From NCBI RefSeq assembly GCF_003369915.1, contig NC_046675.1, positions 30,194,001-30,258,000 of the forward strand: a stretch of 64,000 nt of DNA, in the 5' to 3' direction. The DNA is from Drosophila miranda. Its lineage: Eukaryota > Arthropoda > Insecta > Diptera > Drosophilidae. Below are positions 25,549 through 37,273 of this stretch, piece after piece. The position numbers were made by a program, and so were the translations under genes. The notes beneath the pieces were generated by a model. It ran no database searches. It worked only from the letters and a program-made list of their open reading frames with translations, and was not told the DNA's origin. How positions within the stretch are numbered: position 1 is the first letter of the stretch; every line of letters starts with the position of its first letter.

Positions 25549-26635
25549 GATAGCCTTCTAATTCTTTCTCACTATTATGCTGCTGCTGTTAACCTAATTA
25601 TAACGTGCTACATGCACCTCTCGCACGCCGCCACACGCTTTTGACCGCCTTGAAATGATTTGCCTAAAATTTGCCGCACGCTATTGTTGTTGCTGTTGTT
25701 CTCTTCTGGCAAGTGTTCTACTGTTTTGGCTATTGCATTGCGGGCGTATAACGATTATGCTTAAGGCTCACTTAATAGACCGTTAAACTTCATACGTTTA
25801 ACTTGAAGAAACTAAATGATTTGGATTCAAAATTAAAAAAAAAAACCATCCACTGTATTCGTTGAGAGGTGGAGAGGGGTAACCGAGCGGACCTTTGGTA
25901 TTTTTGTGGTATTTTTAAAATGGGAACACGGCCGCAGTAATGGTACTCCTGTGGAAAATTTGAATTTCCTTTCTAAACTTCTGTTAAGCTAAATTGGAGA
26001 AGTAAACATTTTCCCAAAATGTCACGCTCAATCAATTGTAAATACATCTGCACCTAGATCAAGTTTCAATACAATTTCGAATGACATTTCCATTCCACTC
26101 TGTTAGTTGTACATTTACATTGAGTACCGGAGTACCCCTATAGTGTCGTTCTGGCCAAACAGCTGACTGCTAGATATGACACGATGTGTACTCACGAGCA
26201 GCGACTTGCAAGTGAATAATGAATTAACGGAAACAGTTTTCACTTTTATTTAAGTGCTAATTTGATAACTCAAGCCAAAAGTATCCACAAAACACCTGAC
26301 AAACCTATGATAAGTGCATTATAAATTGTTATAAAATACGTGACTCACGCACATGCCACGCACTCGCCGAGCAGGCCATCACTACTTGCTGCCCCCTGTT
26401 CGCTAGGCGAAAACACGTAGAAAAATAAAATGCAGAGTTTAGCAAAATAATCGCCGCACGGGGACAAAAGCAAATTAATTTCAAGTATTAAACTGCAAAT
26501 TAAGCAGTCTCTTCCCTAGTGTAATAGTTTTATTTAACTTTTTTGTCGTTTGTCGCTCGGTTTCGGTTCGGTTCACTGTATGTCCATTTTTGGTGAATAA
26601 TTTTGCCAAAACCTTCGCACCTCACGGGAGACGCA
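25549..26635. other. Divergent promoter region of psidin and PIG-L
   Basis: About 1.1 kb between the two start codons, AT-rich in part, no supported coding frame. A Motif 6 match lies at 25894-25905. No Motif 1, DRE or TATA box was recognised with confidence on the PIG-L side. Confidence 0.5.
25894..25905 (+). promoter_or_regulatory. Core promoter Motif 6 match
   Basis: TTTGGTATTTTT fits KTYRGTATWTTT; a partial second copy (GTGGTATTTTT) follows directly. It lies about 350 bp upstream of the psidin ATG on the opposite strand. The motif often marks housekeeping promoters together with Motif 1, but no Motif 1 was seen beside it. Confidence 0.45.
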
Positions 26636-26653
26636 ATGAGAAATGAGATTTAA
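26636..26653 (+). promoter_or_regulatory. Short upstream ORF overlapping the PIG-L start
   Basis: ATG at 26636 opens a five-codon frame ending in TAA at 26651-26653. It overlaps the PIG-L start codon at 26643 in a different frame. If the mRNA contains it, the uORF could lower translation or favour leaky scanning or reinitiation. The reading is direct; the effect is inferred. Confidence 0.5.
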
Positions 26654-27999
26654 CTGGTTAAGCGAGTACTTGGCCGAAATCAGAAGCAACATCGATTCAA
26701 GTATTAACCACGAATCGTCTCCCTGGAGGCAATTGCAGCTGCAGCAGCTCACCCCGCAAGCCATCTACTGTCGCATCAAGTCCACGTCTGCCGAAGCACT
26801 GGAGCACGTAGTGATTGCATGTGTGGTATACTTGCTAGTATGCCTTGGCCTATACAAGCTCACCTTCTGGCTCTCCGCCCCGGCAACGATCACCAACAAC
26901 AATCGTCTTGGAGCTGGCGCACATGGAGCGGATCGGGAGAGGGAGAGGGAGGCGGGCAGTCTCAGGCAGATGCTGCAGTCTGGCCTTCGTTTGCGTAGCG
27001 TTCACCTGCCCAAGTCAGCGCAAATGGATCGGGTCCTACTGGTCACCGCCCATCCGGATGACGAGTGTATGTTCTTTGGCCCATTGATCTACTCGCTGAC
27101 GCAACGCGACAACTGCCAGGTGTACATATTGTGCCTGTCCAATGGTGAGCATAGTTTGGCGGATTGCGAGAGCAATATCCGTAAGAGTGCAGAGATTTAT
27201 GATCCATCTAAATCAATACGTAGGCAACTACGAGCAACAGGCCAAGCTGAGGCGCGAGGAACTGTGGCGGGCCTGCATAAAACTGGGCATTCCCGAGTCG
27301 AACATTGTCTTGATGAATGCCACCAACTTGCCGGACGATCCCAACGTCGAATGGCGCCCGGATGCGGTGGCCAGCCTGATACTCCACACCGTTGAGAGTC
27401 TCGACATACAGGCGATATTCACGTTCGATCGCGATGGCGTCAGCTCCCATCCCAATCACTGTGCGGTGTACTATGCGGCGGCGTCACTCTGTTTGGCCAA
27501 CCTATTGCCCAAAGGTAAGAGGGTGAGTCACGCGCGCGGGCACTCAAACAATAGGGGCATGTTAATTGCTATGCTAATTGTATAGCCCATCTATTTATAG
27601 CCCTTCATTATATATATGTATTTTAAATAACGACATTTTTTATGTGTATACCATATGCAGATTGCAAGTTTTATACCTTGGACTCGATCAATTTGGTGCG
27701 AAAATACTTATCCATCTTCGACTTGCTATGCACATGCTTCATGTCAACGCATTGGTATGACAAAAATGGTAATATATCTACATATAGTGCACTATCTAAA
27801 CTTTCCTTTTTGTTTTGTCAGGTGCATTCTCAGTTGGAAAGAGGCAGCGGTTGTGCGGAGTGCCATGCTGGAGCATCAGTCACAAATGAAGTGGTTCCGC
27901 TGGCTATATATCTACACATCGCGTTATATGTTCATCAATTCAATGCGCCAAATAAATCTCTCGGATGTCGAACTGGAAATGCAAATACATGACAACTAG
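26643..27999 (+). CDS. PIG-L: PIG-L, N-acetylglucosaminyl-phosphatidylinositol de-N-acetylase
   Basis: Model: 26643-27144, 27224-27514, 27661-27754 and 27822-27999, in phase, 354 residues. A membrane helix lies at about residues 55-77 (VVIACVVYLLVCLGLYKLTFW). The LmbE/PIG-L catalytic domain begins near 128, with AHPDDECMFF (zinc ligands His137, Asp140; catalytic Asp139) and the later SSHPNH supplying the third zinc histidine. The enzyme removes acetate from GlcNAc-PI, the second step of GPI-anchor synthesis, on the cytoplasmic face of the ER. Compared with mammalian PIG-L (about 250 residues) the protein has a longer N terminus and a low-complexity Arg/Glu insert at about 96-104. Likely CG4433 in D. 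melanogaster (memory). The 78-nt first intron has no stop for its first codons, so careful splicing is needed for the NG-NYEQQ junction. The CDS is preceded by a uORF. Confidence 0.9.
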
Positions 28000-29000
28000 T
28001 TTCAAAGTTAAATGAATTGTGGAGAAGGAGGAAGCGGAGTAGGAGGAAATGGAGCAAACACCAAAAGACAAAACTACCTTCATGATGGAGTTTTTTTGTT
28101 TGTTTACAAACAGACACTGACGATTCTACCTAGTATAGCCAAACAAAAAGAAAAACTCGACTGTAGTTCACAATAACCCAGGGAACAAAAGGAACAACCA
28201 CTCACAGCTAGAGTTTATAGGAAACCGAAACCGAAACCACAAGCAAAAACATAAACATAAACAGTCCATTAATTACGAGTAGTCATCTCAGACACAAAAT
28301 GGCATATCTTTATATCTGCATATTGATTAGTTAGCTCTAATTCTTGATTATATCAACCATTACCATTATTATTTATACTCAACTCCAAGCAATGTTCCAA
28401 AGTGTGCGATGTAGTCAAATGCTTATAAAAACCAACTAAAACTACGCATTATTATAATTGTTATTAGTTTATCTTAAATATTGATTATTAATTATGGATT
28501 CCTTCCTTAGCGCATACATGCATATATACTCGTGGTACACACACACACACACAAACACACATTTCTAGTGAGCAAAATACACACTGTTTCTGTTCTTGTA
28601 AAATTGTAAAATAGTTTGTTGTAAGCAGCGAAGTACAATAATTTTTATAAATATATATATACGATATATGTGAATGTATAAAATCTACTTATGAGCCACA
28701 ATGAGCCATAGAGCCAGAGCGTTAATAGAAAATAGTTCATAGACATGCTGTTATAAAAAAAACTCATATATTATGGAATCATTTTCAAGAATGCACCTTT
28801 TAAATGAAATGTTTTATGGGCAAACGCAGAAACTTAGTAAAATGCGAAGCGATTTTTGTTGCAAATTTCAAAACCTTTTTGTTTTATTTCCACCACCCGT
28901 TCAAATCCCTCTGGAAGGCCAATTTAAAAACTGTACTGAATTTTATTTCGAAATTTTACTACTGTGTCTTGTGCACAAGAACTGATTTGTGTTGTGTCTT
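28000..29000. other. 3' UTR of PIG-L and intergenic spacer
   Basis: One kb, AT-rich, without a coding frame of interest. It contains a short ACACAC tract near 28540 and TATATA runs near 28650. The two genes converge here, so most of it is probably 3' UTR on both strands. Confidence 0.5.
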
Positions 29001-32000
29001 CTAATCGCCTTGTTTTACTTTTCGTCTTCTCAATATCCTTGGGCCGGTATCGGCCGTCGAGCAATTGACTATAATTTTCTTAATGCCCGTGTTCGACTCG
29101 TGCTGGGCTTCCTGGAAGGCTGCGTGCACTTTGGTAATGTGATATGTTTTTCCAATTAATTTGCGCATTGGCGCCAGTCTCGATGCCATCAGCTGCAAGG
29201 CTATGGGGTACCTGCCGAAGGATATCAATTATTATAGAATACATTTTTCGACGGATTTACTCACATATTCGCGCATCGAAAGCTGGGCCTTATTTTGATG
29301 TTCTTCATGAGTAGATCCACGGTATTGAAGCTGGCCACCTCCGAGGCACATTCGGCCAGCACACAAATACCGCAGGGCCTGAGGGCCCTTATGGAGAGGT
29401 TCATGGTCTGGGCGGAGATGGCAAAGTTGATGACCACATTGGGCCAATCCCCGCCCTTGCAGTAGATGGCCTCCAGCTCCTCGCTGTACAGTCCATTCGT
29501 GCCGTACAGCACGCAATTGAGGCCAAACTCCCTTGTGGCCATATGCTGTGTCGCTTTCATGTTGGTGGCGATCGTCACCTGCTTGGCACTGAGGGCTTGG
29601 GCCACCAGTCCCGCCGCTATTGTCGTGGGCCCCGATCCAATGATGAGCACATTGCTGATGGGCAATATTCCAGCCTTCAGGCAGGCGGCACAGGCCGAGG
29701 CAAGCGTCTGGATGAGACTGCCCTCCTCCATGGTGATGTTGTCGGGCAGTCGGTGGCAGAGATCAGCATGGTGGATTTGATGGGTGCCCAGGAAGCCCTT
29801 GTACCACAGGCGCTCACACATTTGGTATCGTCCCTCCTTGCAGAGGTCACAGGAGCCGCAGGTAATGGTCGCCTCACAAACCACACGATCGCCCAGCTGT
29901 AGATTCTGGACACGAGAGCCCACCTCCTCCACAAATCCCGTGGCCTCGTGCCCCAGCGTCAATTCGTTCATGTCCTCATTCCCGTTCTCATAGATGTGTA
30001 TATCGGAACCGCTGAGGGCAACCGAACCAACTCGAATGATGGTCTCTGAAATGGAGATGATCGTAAGTGAGTCGAAGGTCGAGGGAGGAGGATCCACCAC
30101 TTACCAAACTCTTTGGGACAGGGCAATGGTATTTCCAACATCTCGATCTCATAGCGCCTTGGAACATGGATCATATATCCGGTTCGATCGTTACCGAGCT
30201 GAGTCTCGGCCTGGCAAGTGAAGTCCCTTGTGTTCCACCGGTGCCTCTGGGCCAGGGCCAGGGCAGGGACTGACTCCAGAGATAGCAACTTATTTCCTTC
30301 TGCCTTGGGGGGTAGACAGTTTCAATCGGAGTTAGGAGGGGGAGGAGAGGAATCTACACGGTATACGCACCTTTGCCGGACTTGTGCTTCTTGCCGCTCT
30401 TCTTCTTCTTATTCTTATCGCATTTCTTGCGGGGAAACCGGACTTTGGAGCAGTTTCCGGTGCACCAGTTCTTAGGGCATTCCTCGCCGTCGACGTAGCA
30501 GTCGGTGCGCAGCTTGTTGCGCGCCTTCTTGTCCTTGCCACGATTCAGGGGGAGTGTTTGTTCCAGGGCAGCGCACTTGCCGCCATCCTCCTTCTTGCCG
30601 TCCTTCTTCTTCGCATAGCCACGCTGCCAGGTGAGCACGTCGCCGGCTGCCAGGCCGCAGAGCTGGGTCTTCGTCGGCTTGCCCCCATAGTGACGGCGCA
30701 CGAGCGTCGAGTAGATCAAGTAGCGGGCGGGAGCTGCCGCGTGGCCCGAATAGTGGGACGCAGCCACTGCTGCCTGACACGTGTTGCCGATCCGGCACAT
30801 GGGATCGTTCAGGCCGTCGATGCGGCATGGACTGGCGAACGTTGAGTACTTCTTCGAGCAGGGATCCTTCTTCTTATCGCCGCCCTTTTTGAACTTGGCG
30901 CAGGGATCCTTCTTCTTGCCGTCTCCCTTGCCACCTTTTTTGCCGCAAGGGTCCTTCTTCTTATCGTCCTTTTTGGCGCAGGGATCCTTCTTTTCTCCGG
31001 ACTTGAACTTGGCGCATGGATCCTTCTTCTTGCCGTCTCCCTTGCCTCCCTTTTTGCCGCAAGGGTCCTTCTTCTTATCGTCCTTTTTGGCGCAGGGATC
31101 CTTCTTCTTATCGTCTTTTTTGGCGCAAGGATCCTTTTTCTTATCTCCGCCTTTCTTAAACTTCGCGCAAGGGTCCTTCTTCTTATCATCCTTTTTGCCG
31201 CAAGGGTCCTTCTTCTTATCGTCCTTTTTGGCGCAGGGATCCTTCTTCTTATCGTCTTTTTTGGCGCAAGGATCCTTTTTCTTATCTCCGCCTTTCTTAA
31301 ACTTCGCGCAAGGGTCCTTCTTCTTATCATCCTTTTTGCCGCAAGGGTCCTTCTTCTTATCGTCCTTTTTGGCGCAGGGATCCTTCTTTTCTCCGGACTT
31401 GAACTTGGCGCATGGATCCTTCTTCTTGCCGTCTCCCTTGCCTCCCTTCTTGCCGCAAGGATCCTTCTTCTTATCGTCCTTCTTGCCGCAAGGATCCTTC
31501 TTCTTGTCGCCGCCCTTCTTGAACTTGGCACAAGGGTCCTTCTTCTTGTCACCTTTGCCATCCTTTTTCGCACAGGGATCCTTTTTGGCATCCTTTTTGC
31601 CACCGCACGAAGACTTGCCACCACTGGCCCGGATCTCGGATGCACCCAAAGAGGCCTTCTTCTTGCGCGTTTTCTTGGACCCCTTCTTGGGACGCTTGCA
31701 TTTGTCCTCCTTGCAGGGATCGCCCAGCGGACACGTCTTCTTGCACTTCTTCTTGGGCTTGATGACGCCATGCTTGCAGCCATCGCGCAGCATTGGACCC
31801 TGGAACTCCTCCTCGGGCTCCGCCATGGCCTGCATGGTCGGCTTCATGTGCTTCTGGGTTTGGCTGCGATTTAGAGCCGCGCGAGCCTGCGACGATATCT
31901 GGGGCAGCTCCCGCTGCGGATTCAACGATCTGGCAATGGCGGACACAGTGGCCCCGGGATCCATCTGCTCGACGGCGGACAGCTCGCTCTGCAGCTCCGA

Positions 32001-32958
32001 GAGCCTGACGGCATACTGCTCCTTCAGACTGACCAACTCCTGGTCGGTCATCTCCGACAGCTGCTTGTCGCTGAGCTCCAAAGGGTTATCGTCCACTAGG
32101 TCTCCTTTATGGAAGGCATTCTGATCGGCACACAGTCCGTTCTCCAAGGCGGCGCTGCACAGATTGGCCGCCAGGGAGGTGACATCGTCGTTGAAGTCCG
32201 GCACCTGATCCTCGGTCATGCTCTCGAGCTTCAGTTTCTCCACATCGATGTTGACAACGCCCGCGATTAGGGCATTGAATCGCAGGGGCACTGTTTGCTC
32301 GGCCAAGCCAGGCGTGGCCAGCTCCACTCGGGTGTTCATGGACACCACGGGATTGTTGGGCACCAGCACTTGCTGACCCGTTTGCTTGCACTCGATGGCA
32401 TCGTGCACATTGGTCATGTCCATCTCGAAGGACAGCTCCATGGAGGAGATGGCCAGCTCGTTCAGACGATCGCTCAGAGTCCTGGGCACGGAAATCTTCA
32501 CCTCGTTCAAATCACATTCGGCGACGGCTTCTGGTTCTGGGGCTGGGGGCTGGGTCATCAGCTGACTGCTGCTGCCCTGGGGCTGTGCCTGTACCGGGTC
32601 ATGTACTGGCAGGGTCTTAGGCAGGGGTTGTGGCGCCTGAGGTTGCTCCACCGGTGTCTGCCCCTGCGGCTGGTCTTGCTCCTCGCTCTGGATCTGCACC
32701 TTGGCCTGGGTATGGGCCTTTGCCTGATCCTGTGTCTGCACCTTGGGCTGTGTGGTCTTCGGTAGTTTCGCTGTTTTGGTCGCTGGTGCGGCAAGTGGCA
32801 GGCTCGATGTCGTCAGTATCGAACCTGTGGACGCGAGGGCTGCCGAAGAGCCCTCTTGTGGCATTGTGTCCTTGGCAATAGCATCGATATTGCTATCCTC
32901 CGCAGACGGGGGTATGGTGTATGACTTCCAAAATTCTACATCCCCGGCGCTGGATTGC

Positions 32959-33000
<42 letters not shown>

Positions 33001-33611
33001 TGCAGAGCTTGCTCCTCGGCCTCTTCTGCCGCTGCTGTGGCTGCTGTGAGTTCCCTCTGAACCTCGGTGTTTGCGTTTTGCATCATCTCATTGAAGTCGT
33101 CCACCATGCTGGAGGAGAAGGCCTCTATCTGATTGGCATACTTGCGCAGATGGTTGATGCTCTCCAGCGTGCTCTTCAGATCTTCGGCATTCATGCCGGC
33201 TATATCCAGTGGGACAATAACTATTTTCAGGTCCTTGCCATCCTTGGTCTCCGGCGTGATCAGTCCAATCGGTATGACGTTCTGCTTGGCGTTTCCCTCC
33301 GGTCCTTCCTGGGTCCCAGAGAAGCTGACACGCTTCCGCTGATTATTCACCCTTCCATTCAGGGCAAACACATTGTTGCTCGTCTTCTGCGAGTACATCT
33401 GCACTCGCATGCTGTTGCTCATGGTCATAGCTTGGGGCGTGGGCCGCAGCCCAATACGCTTGAGTCTTCTGGCCCGCTCATTGAGAAGGAACCGCGGCCG
33501 CAACACCGGCGCGTGGTAGCATATGCATCGGGATATCTGCAGGAGATACGGCGACAGGCGTTTAGATGGACTGCTGGCTGAGGACTTTATCCAGCCAAGA
33601 ATGCCAGACAT
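29001..33611 (-). CDS. Lys/Cys-repeat protein fused to a sorbitol-dehydrogenase-like domain
   Basis: Model on the minus strand: 30371-33611, 30105-30299, 29265-30045 and 29001-29211. All junctions fit in phase; 1,475 residues. The first about 60 residues are basic and lack acids, like a mitochondrial presequence. Then come a poly-Gln run (about 205-217), Pro/Gln-rich sequence, a helical region, and a Lys-rich part with 20 KKDPC motifs (about 674-920), followed by Cys-containing basic sequence. From about residue 1085 a zinc-type medium-chain dehydrogenase domain follows. The structural zinc cysteines are kept (1208, 1211, 1214, 1222), as is GHEATG (1177-1182). The catalytic Cys is Ser (SGSD, Ser1157), the IEP glutamate is Gln (about 1258), and the Rossmann GxGPxG reads GSGPTT. 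Sorbitol oxidation is therefore doubtful. Likely CG4836 (memory). A sperm role is a guess from the repeat style. Confidence 0.85.
30851..31590 (-). repeat. Coding minisatellite: 20 KKDPC-centred repeats
   Basis: Each unit is 11-16 codons long and is built on KKDPC followed by AKKDD, GKKDD, AKFKKGGD, AKFKSGE or GKKGGKGDG. A higher-order block of four units (AKFKKGGD, AKKDD, AKKDD, GKKDD) occurs twice in a row. DNA copies are nearly identical, which points to recent unequal exchange. The antisense strand is open for 447 codons over this region, purely as a consequence of codon composition. Confidence 0.95.
32961..32998 (-). repeat. (CAG)n poly-glutamine tract
   Basis: About 13 perfect CTG triplets on the plus strand encode Gln on the minus strand inside the dehydrogenase-fusion gene. 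Simple repeat in coding sequence. Confidence 0.95.
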
Positions 33612-36204
33612 ATTGTTTTGTCGAAGTCGAAACTAAATATAATTTATACTGCTACGGAAAATTTTGTGAATTTTAATTCTAAAAAAAAAAAATGTTTCCG
33701 TGTTGTCGGTTGAGTGTTCACAAGCCGAATGAGAATCAAGGCTCAATGACATACGTATATTGTGTGAAGCCAAAAAGGATACATACTTTGCTCGACAGAA
33801 TCAGCCTTTGGAAAGCCACCCACACGAAATCTAGCTAAAGACGAATACCCCTGTTCCTCTATGGCACATTCGGAGCCATTCGGAATCGAATGGTGCTCTA
33901 CAAATTTCCCATAAGCGAATGGGTACATTATCCACGGATTAGACACACAGATACTCTTTGACATAAGGTAAATGTGGGACTAGAGGAAGGCTATCTTTGG
34001 TAAGTTTTTAGATCGAATGTTTCTGTTAATGATATATGATATCTCCAGAAAATGTATACGTTTAGATCTTATAGTTCAGTTTGGTACAACTTATATTTTC
34101 TCCTCCATGTGCACGGCAGATTCTCTTCTATGTGTCGTGCGCTAGCGCTCCTCGGTTGTTTGGGAAATGAGGGAAATGGTTATATTGGCATGGGCTTGGC
34201 CACTTCTTGCAGTCTTTGCAAATATATCGATGGCCGCTATATCTGCACATACATACATGATAGTAGCAATGGCTATAAGACACCACCAACGACTGTGTAT
34301 ATTGTTCTTGGAATCTGGGACCGACCAAGGCAGCGAGACCGCGATCAAGAACGAAGCATAGGTGAAAAGAGAATTGAAGCCTCAGAAGAGCGAACATCTT
34401 GGCCTTGGATAGTCTTTGATAGTAGTCAGATCTTGACAGATCCCCCTTATACACTGAACAGAAAGACTAAGACATAATCTAGAAAACGCGAATCAAGTGT
34501 GTTCCAAGAGCCCTTTATGATCGGAGACGACTTTCGGATCCGCCTAGATCTCCGCATGATTCCCAAATAAACACGGTTTTGACTTATACCCCACTTAAAT
34601 ACATATCAGATCTTCACTAAGAAGGTGTTATAAGCATTACTTTTGGTCTTATGCAAGTGTATATCTCATAAAACCGTTATCGGTGGGACTTACGCGTAAT
34701 ATTTGTGGCATCTTTCCATACAGCGCCATTATCTTTTTGTCCTCATGAAACTAAATGAACGAAAAAACTAAAATGATCCGAAAAAAAAAATTAACGAATT
34801 TCGAATTTCAAATATTTGTTTGCTGTGTTGTGCTATCCGGAAACGTTGTGTTATGACTATGCCTAAAATAGTTGAGAGACGTAAATATGGCATAAATATG
34901 ACGAGCTACTATTCGAGTTTTCTTTGGAAAAAACCGAAATTTCAAATTTATAAACAAATAGAGTGGAAAGTGTATAGTATTACATAATTTAAGAACGGCT
35001 GGGACGATTTGGTTCAAACTTATTTCTGGTGGTTGGTATTTGCCCGTAGAAGGTCTTTGGGAAAGATTTTGGAAAACCCAACCACCATTTTAAATTCTTT
35101 TCCTAAGTAGTCAAAGAGGCCATTGTCATAGTGGGAGAACAGTTCCAAACTCGAGATATTATTCTCCATCGACAAAACAATCAATGGATTAAACCTCATT
35201 TCTCACAGCGAAACATGGCAAATCTAATTCAAAAAGTAGTTTCGAAAATTAACTTTTTGTTTTAGTCTCTTTAATCAATGACCAATCCAAAGCTCTCTTA
35301 AAGACATAGAAAGAGAGAGAGAGAGAGACATCTCTCGAAAATCATAGAACGGGGGGCCTCTAAATGCATATTGAATTAAATTTGGGTACAACAATTGCTT
35401 GGACATTTCCAGCATATTAATTGGCCATTGACCGAGCAAGGTGCCTTCGTCACCCACTCATTGTTTTGTTGGTCACCCAGTCAGACCCACCGTTGGCCAT
35501 TCGATTAGTTCAATTTGTGGGTTTGCTGGCTGTGGTTTCGGTTTCAGTTTCGGTTTCGTTTTCTAGCCTCTGTGTATTCCCCCATTGACAATGTCGCGAC
35601 TGTCAAGTTCCACATATAGTTCCATATGTTTTCTGGTATTTCTGCATGTAAGCATCGTAATTTGAAAGGTTTTAAGAAGGGTCTTCAAGGCACTAGATGT
35701 TTCTATGGCTCCCCCGGTAGCTCCTTGAACAGGCCTTCTACTGTGTACTCCTCATAGGTCAAGAATCGAAGAGTACAGGTTTAAAAATTCTGTATTCACT
35801 TCTTTACTTTGAAAATCATTCAAAATCGGTATTTTCTTGCTTTCTACCAAGAGCCTACAATTCTTCGGAGTTCTCCAAGTATCTAAGATCCATTTCAAAG
35901 CCCATTGGTTTTCTTGGGATCTTCTTGGCCTAGAAGTTTGATCTAGCAGCCATTCCTGGCACAGTTTCAGAGATTTAATCAGGACGAAAGCCTCTCTGAC
36001 TGGGACACCAAAACATTCCACATTTACTCCATAAATCGCTAACTAATTTGCAGTTTTGTCAGATCTATTAGAACCATTTCAAGGTCTCCGTTCCGTCTGT
36101 TGCAAAAGCACGAGGTCTGGGGCAGCATATAGAATGCCTCATTACCGATCGCATTCAATATTCATACAAGTATGGATCGTCATTAAGCGCCAATTAATAT
36201 TTCC
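33612..36204. other. Intergenic region with no gene seen
   Basis: About 2.6 kb. Open frames at 34052-34477 (plus) and 35752-36021 (minus) have no recognisable domain or codon pattern and are not called. A purine tract (GAGAGAGAGAG) lies near 35313-35327. The region should include the upstream control of the fusion gene (minus) and of the secreted-protein gene (plus). Confidence 0.45.
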
Positions 36205-36954
36205 ATGTCTCCTGCCGTACAGTTCGTGCTGTTGCTGCTGTTGACGACGACGACGACGTCCGGAAAGCCAGCCAGCGGCAGTCAGACCACCAGCAAGCCC
36301 ACTACCACGCCCACACCCACTCCCAGCAATGGCATGTTGCACGTGTCCAGCTACGTGAACCAGAAACGACCAGCCGGACCGCGGGAGGAGTTCGACTTTG
36401 AGCAGAACGAAGCAGAGGCCACGAATTCCGCTCATGTGCGGCAGCTGTTCGGCAGTCTCCTGCTGCTTCCCGGCGCCGGCAACAAGAGCCTGGAGGTGAC
36501 CCTGGAAACGGACGATGAGCCGGTTAGCGAGCGTAATACTTTGGATGAACTGGACCCGGAGACGGCCAGTGAGCAGCACGAGGGTGCCACTGAGTCGGCC
36601 GATACCTGGAGTCGGATTAAGCTGGCCATTCCCGTCCTGGAGCCGGTCAAGCATCTGATAAATGCCGTTGGCGGTGGCGGCGTCAACGATACGCATGTGC
36701 GCACCAACTCCCATCGCCTGATCGGGCATCATGGCGTGCACCATGCGCCTCACAGTGGCGGCAACATTAGCTCCCCGGCCATTGAGACGGAGGAGGATCG
36801 TGAGACGGCCATCGAGAGCACCGGGTTCGATGTCCTCGAGACACTTGGATCGGCGGGAACCGTATTGTGGGGGATCTTACAGAATCTGAGGAAGCTCTTT
36901 GCGGCCAGTGCTGGAAACGCCAGCGCCTCCTCCTCAGGTGGTGGCGGTAATTAG
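36205..36954 (+). CDS. Unknown secreted protein, Thr/Pro-rich N terminus
   Basis: An intronless frame of 249 residues. It begins with a signal peptide (MSPAVQFVLLLLLTTTTTSG; probable cleavage near residue 20). A Thr/Pro/Ser-rich stretch follows (about 22-45) and could be O-glycosylated. The middle is acidic, with possible N-glycosylation sites at NKS, NDT and NIS. Two helical segments (RIKLAIPVLEPVKHLINAV and the ETLGSAGTVLWGILQNLRKL region) and a Ser/Gly-rich end complete it. Codon use, the signal peptide and the AATAAA at 37044 support a real gene. No cysteine-rich or enzyme domain is seen. Family unknown; a cuticle, matrix or reproductive-tract protein are all possible. Confidence 0.75.
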   Translation: MSPAVQFVLLLLLTTTTTSGKPASGSQTTSKPTTTPTPTPSNGMLHVSSYVNQKRPAGPREEFDFEQNEAEATNSAHVRQLFGSLLLLPGAGNKSLEVTLETDDEPVSERNTLDELDPETASEQHEGATESADTWSRIKLAIPVLEPVKHLINAVGGGGVNDTHVRTNSHRLIGHHGVHHAPHSGGNISSPAIETEEDRETAIESTGFDVLETLGSAGTVLWGILQNLRKLFAASAGNASASSSGGGGN

Positions 36955-37043
36955 ATGCGTAGAGCGGGGCTGGGCTTGTGGTCTGTGATTAATATTAGCG
37001 ATAAATCAATTGAGTTTCAATTTTATTTGATACGTACTAATGC

Positions 37044-37049
37044 AATAAA
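37044..37049 (+). terminator. Polyadenylation signal AATAAA
   Basis: AATAAA 90 bp after the stop codon of the secreted-protein gene, followed by a T/G-containing stretch. A plausible poly(A) signal for it. Confidence 0.6.
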
Positions 37050-37273
37050 CGAATAATGATAAATTCTTGTAATTTGAACTTTAACTATACTTTTCAAATT
37101 CAAATTCCGCCAAAGTCGGTTGAAGCACTACCAGATCGATTAAAAAAGTATCAATTCTAGCGGTCTGGCAGCTTCACCTTGCACACTTTATTCTAGTGGT
37201 GGCCCTTCTTCGATAGAAAAAATGGCGGAAAATTAGCGATGATGCTGCCACATCGGGTGAAAAAGATGAACTT

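Noticed and set aside
30781-32124. 447-codon plus-strand open frame
   Set aside because: It is the antisense of the KKDPC repeat exon; its Phe/Leu/Ser-rich repeats follow from AAG/GAT codon composition on the coding strand.
34052-34477. 141-codon plus-strand frame
   Set aside because: No domain, signal peptide or consistent codon pattern; no splice partner or promoter seen.
35752-36021. 89-codon minus-strand frame
   Set aside because: No recognisable protein features; sequence composition like the intergenic DNA around it.
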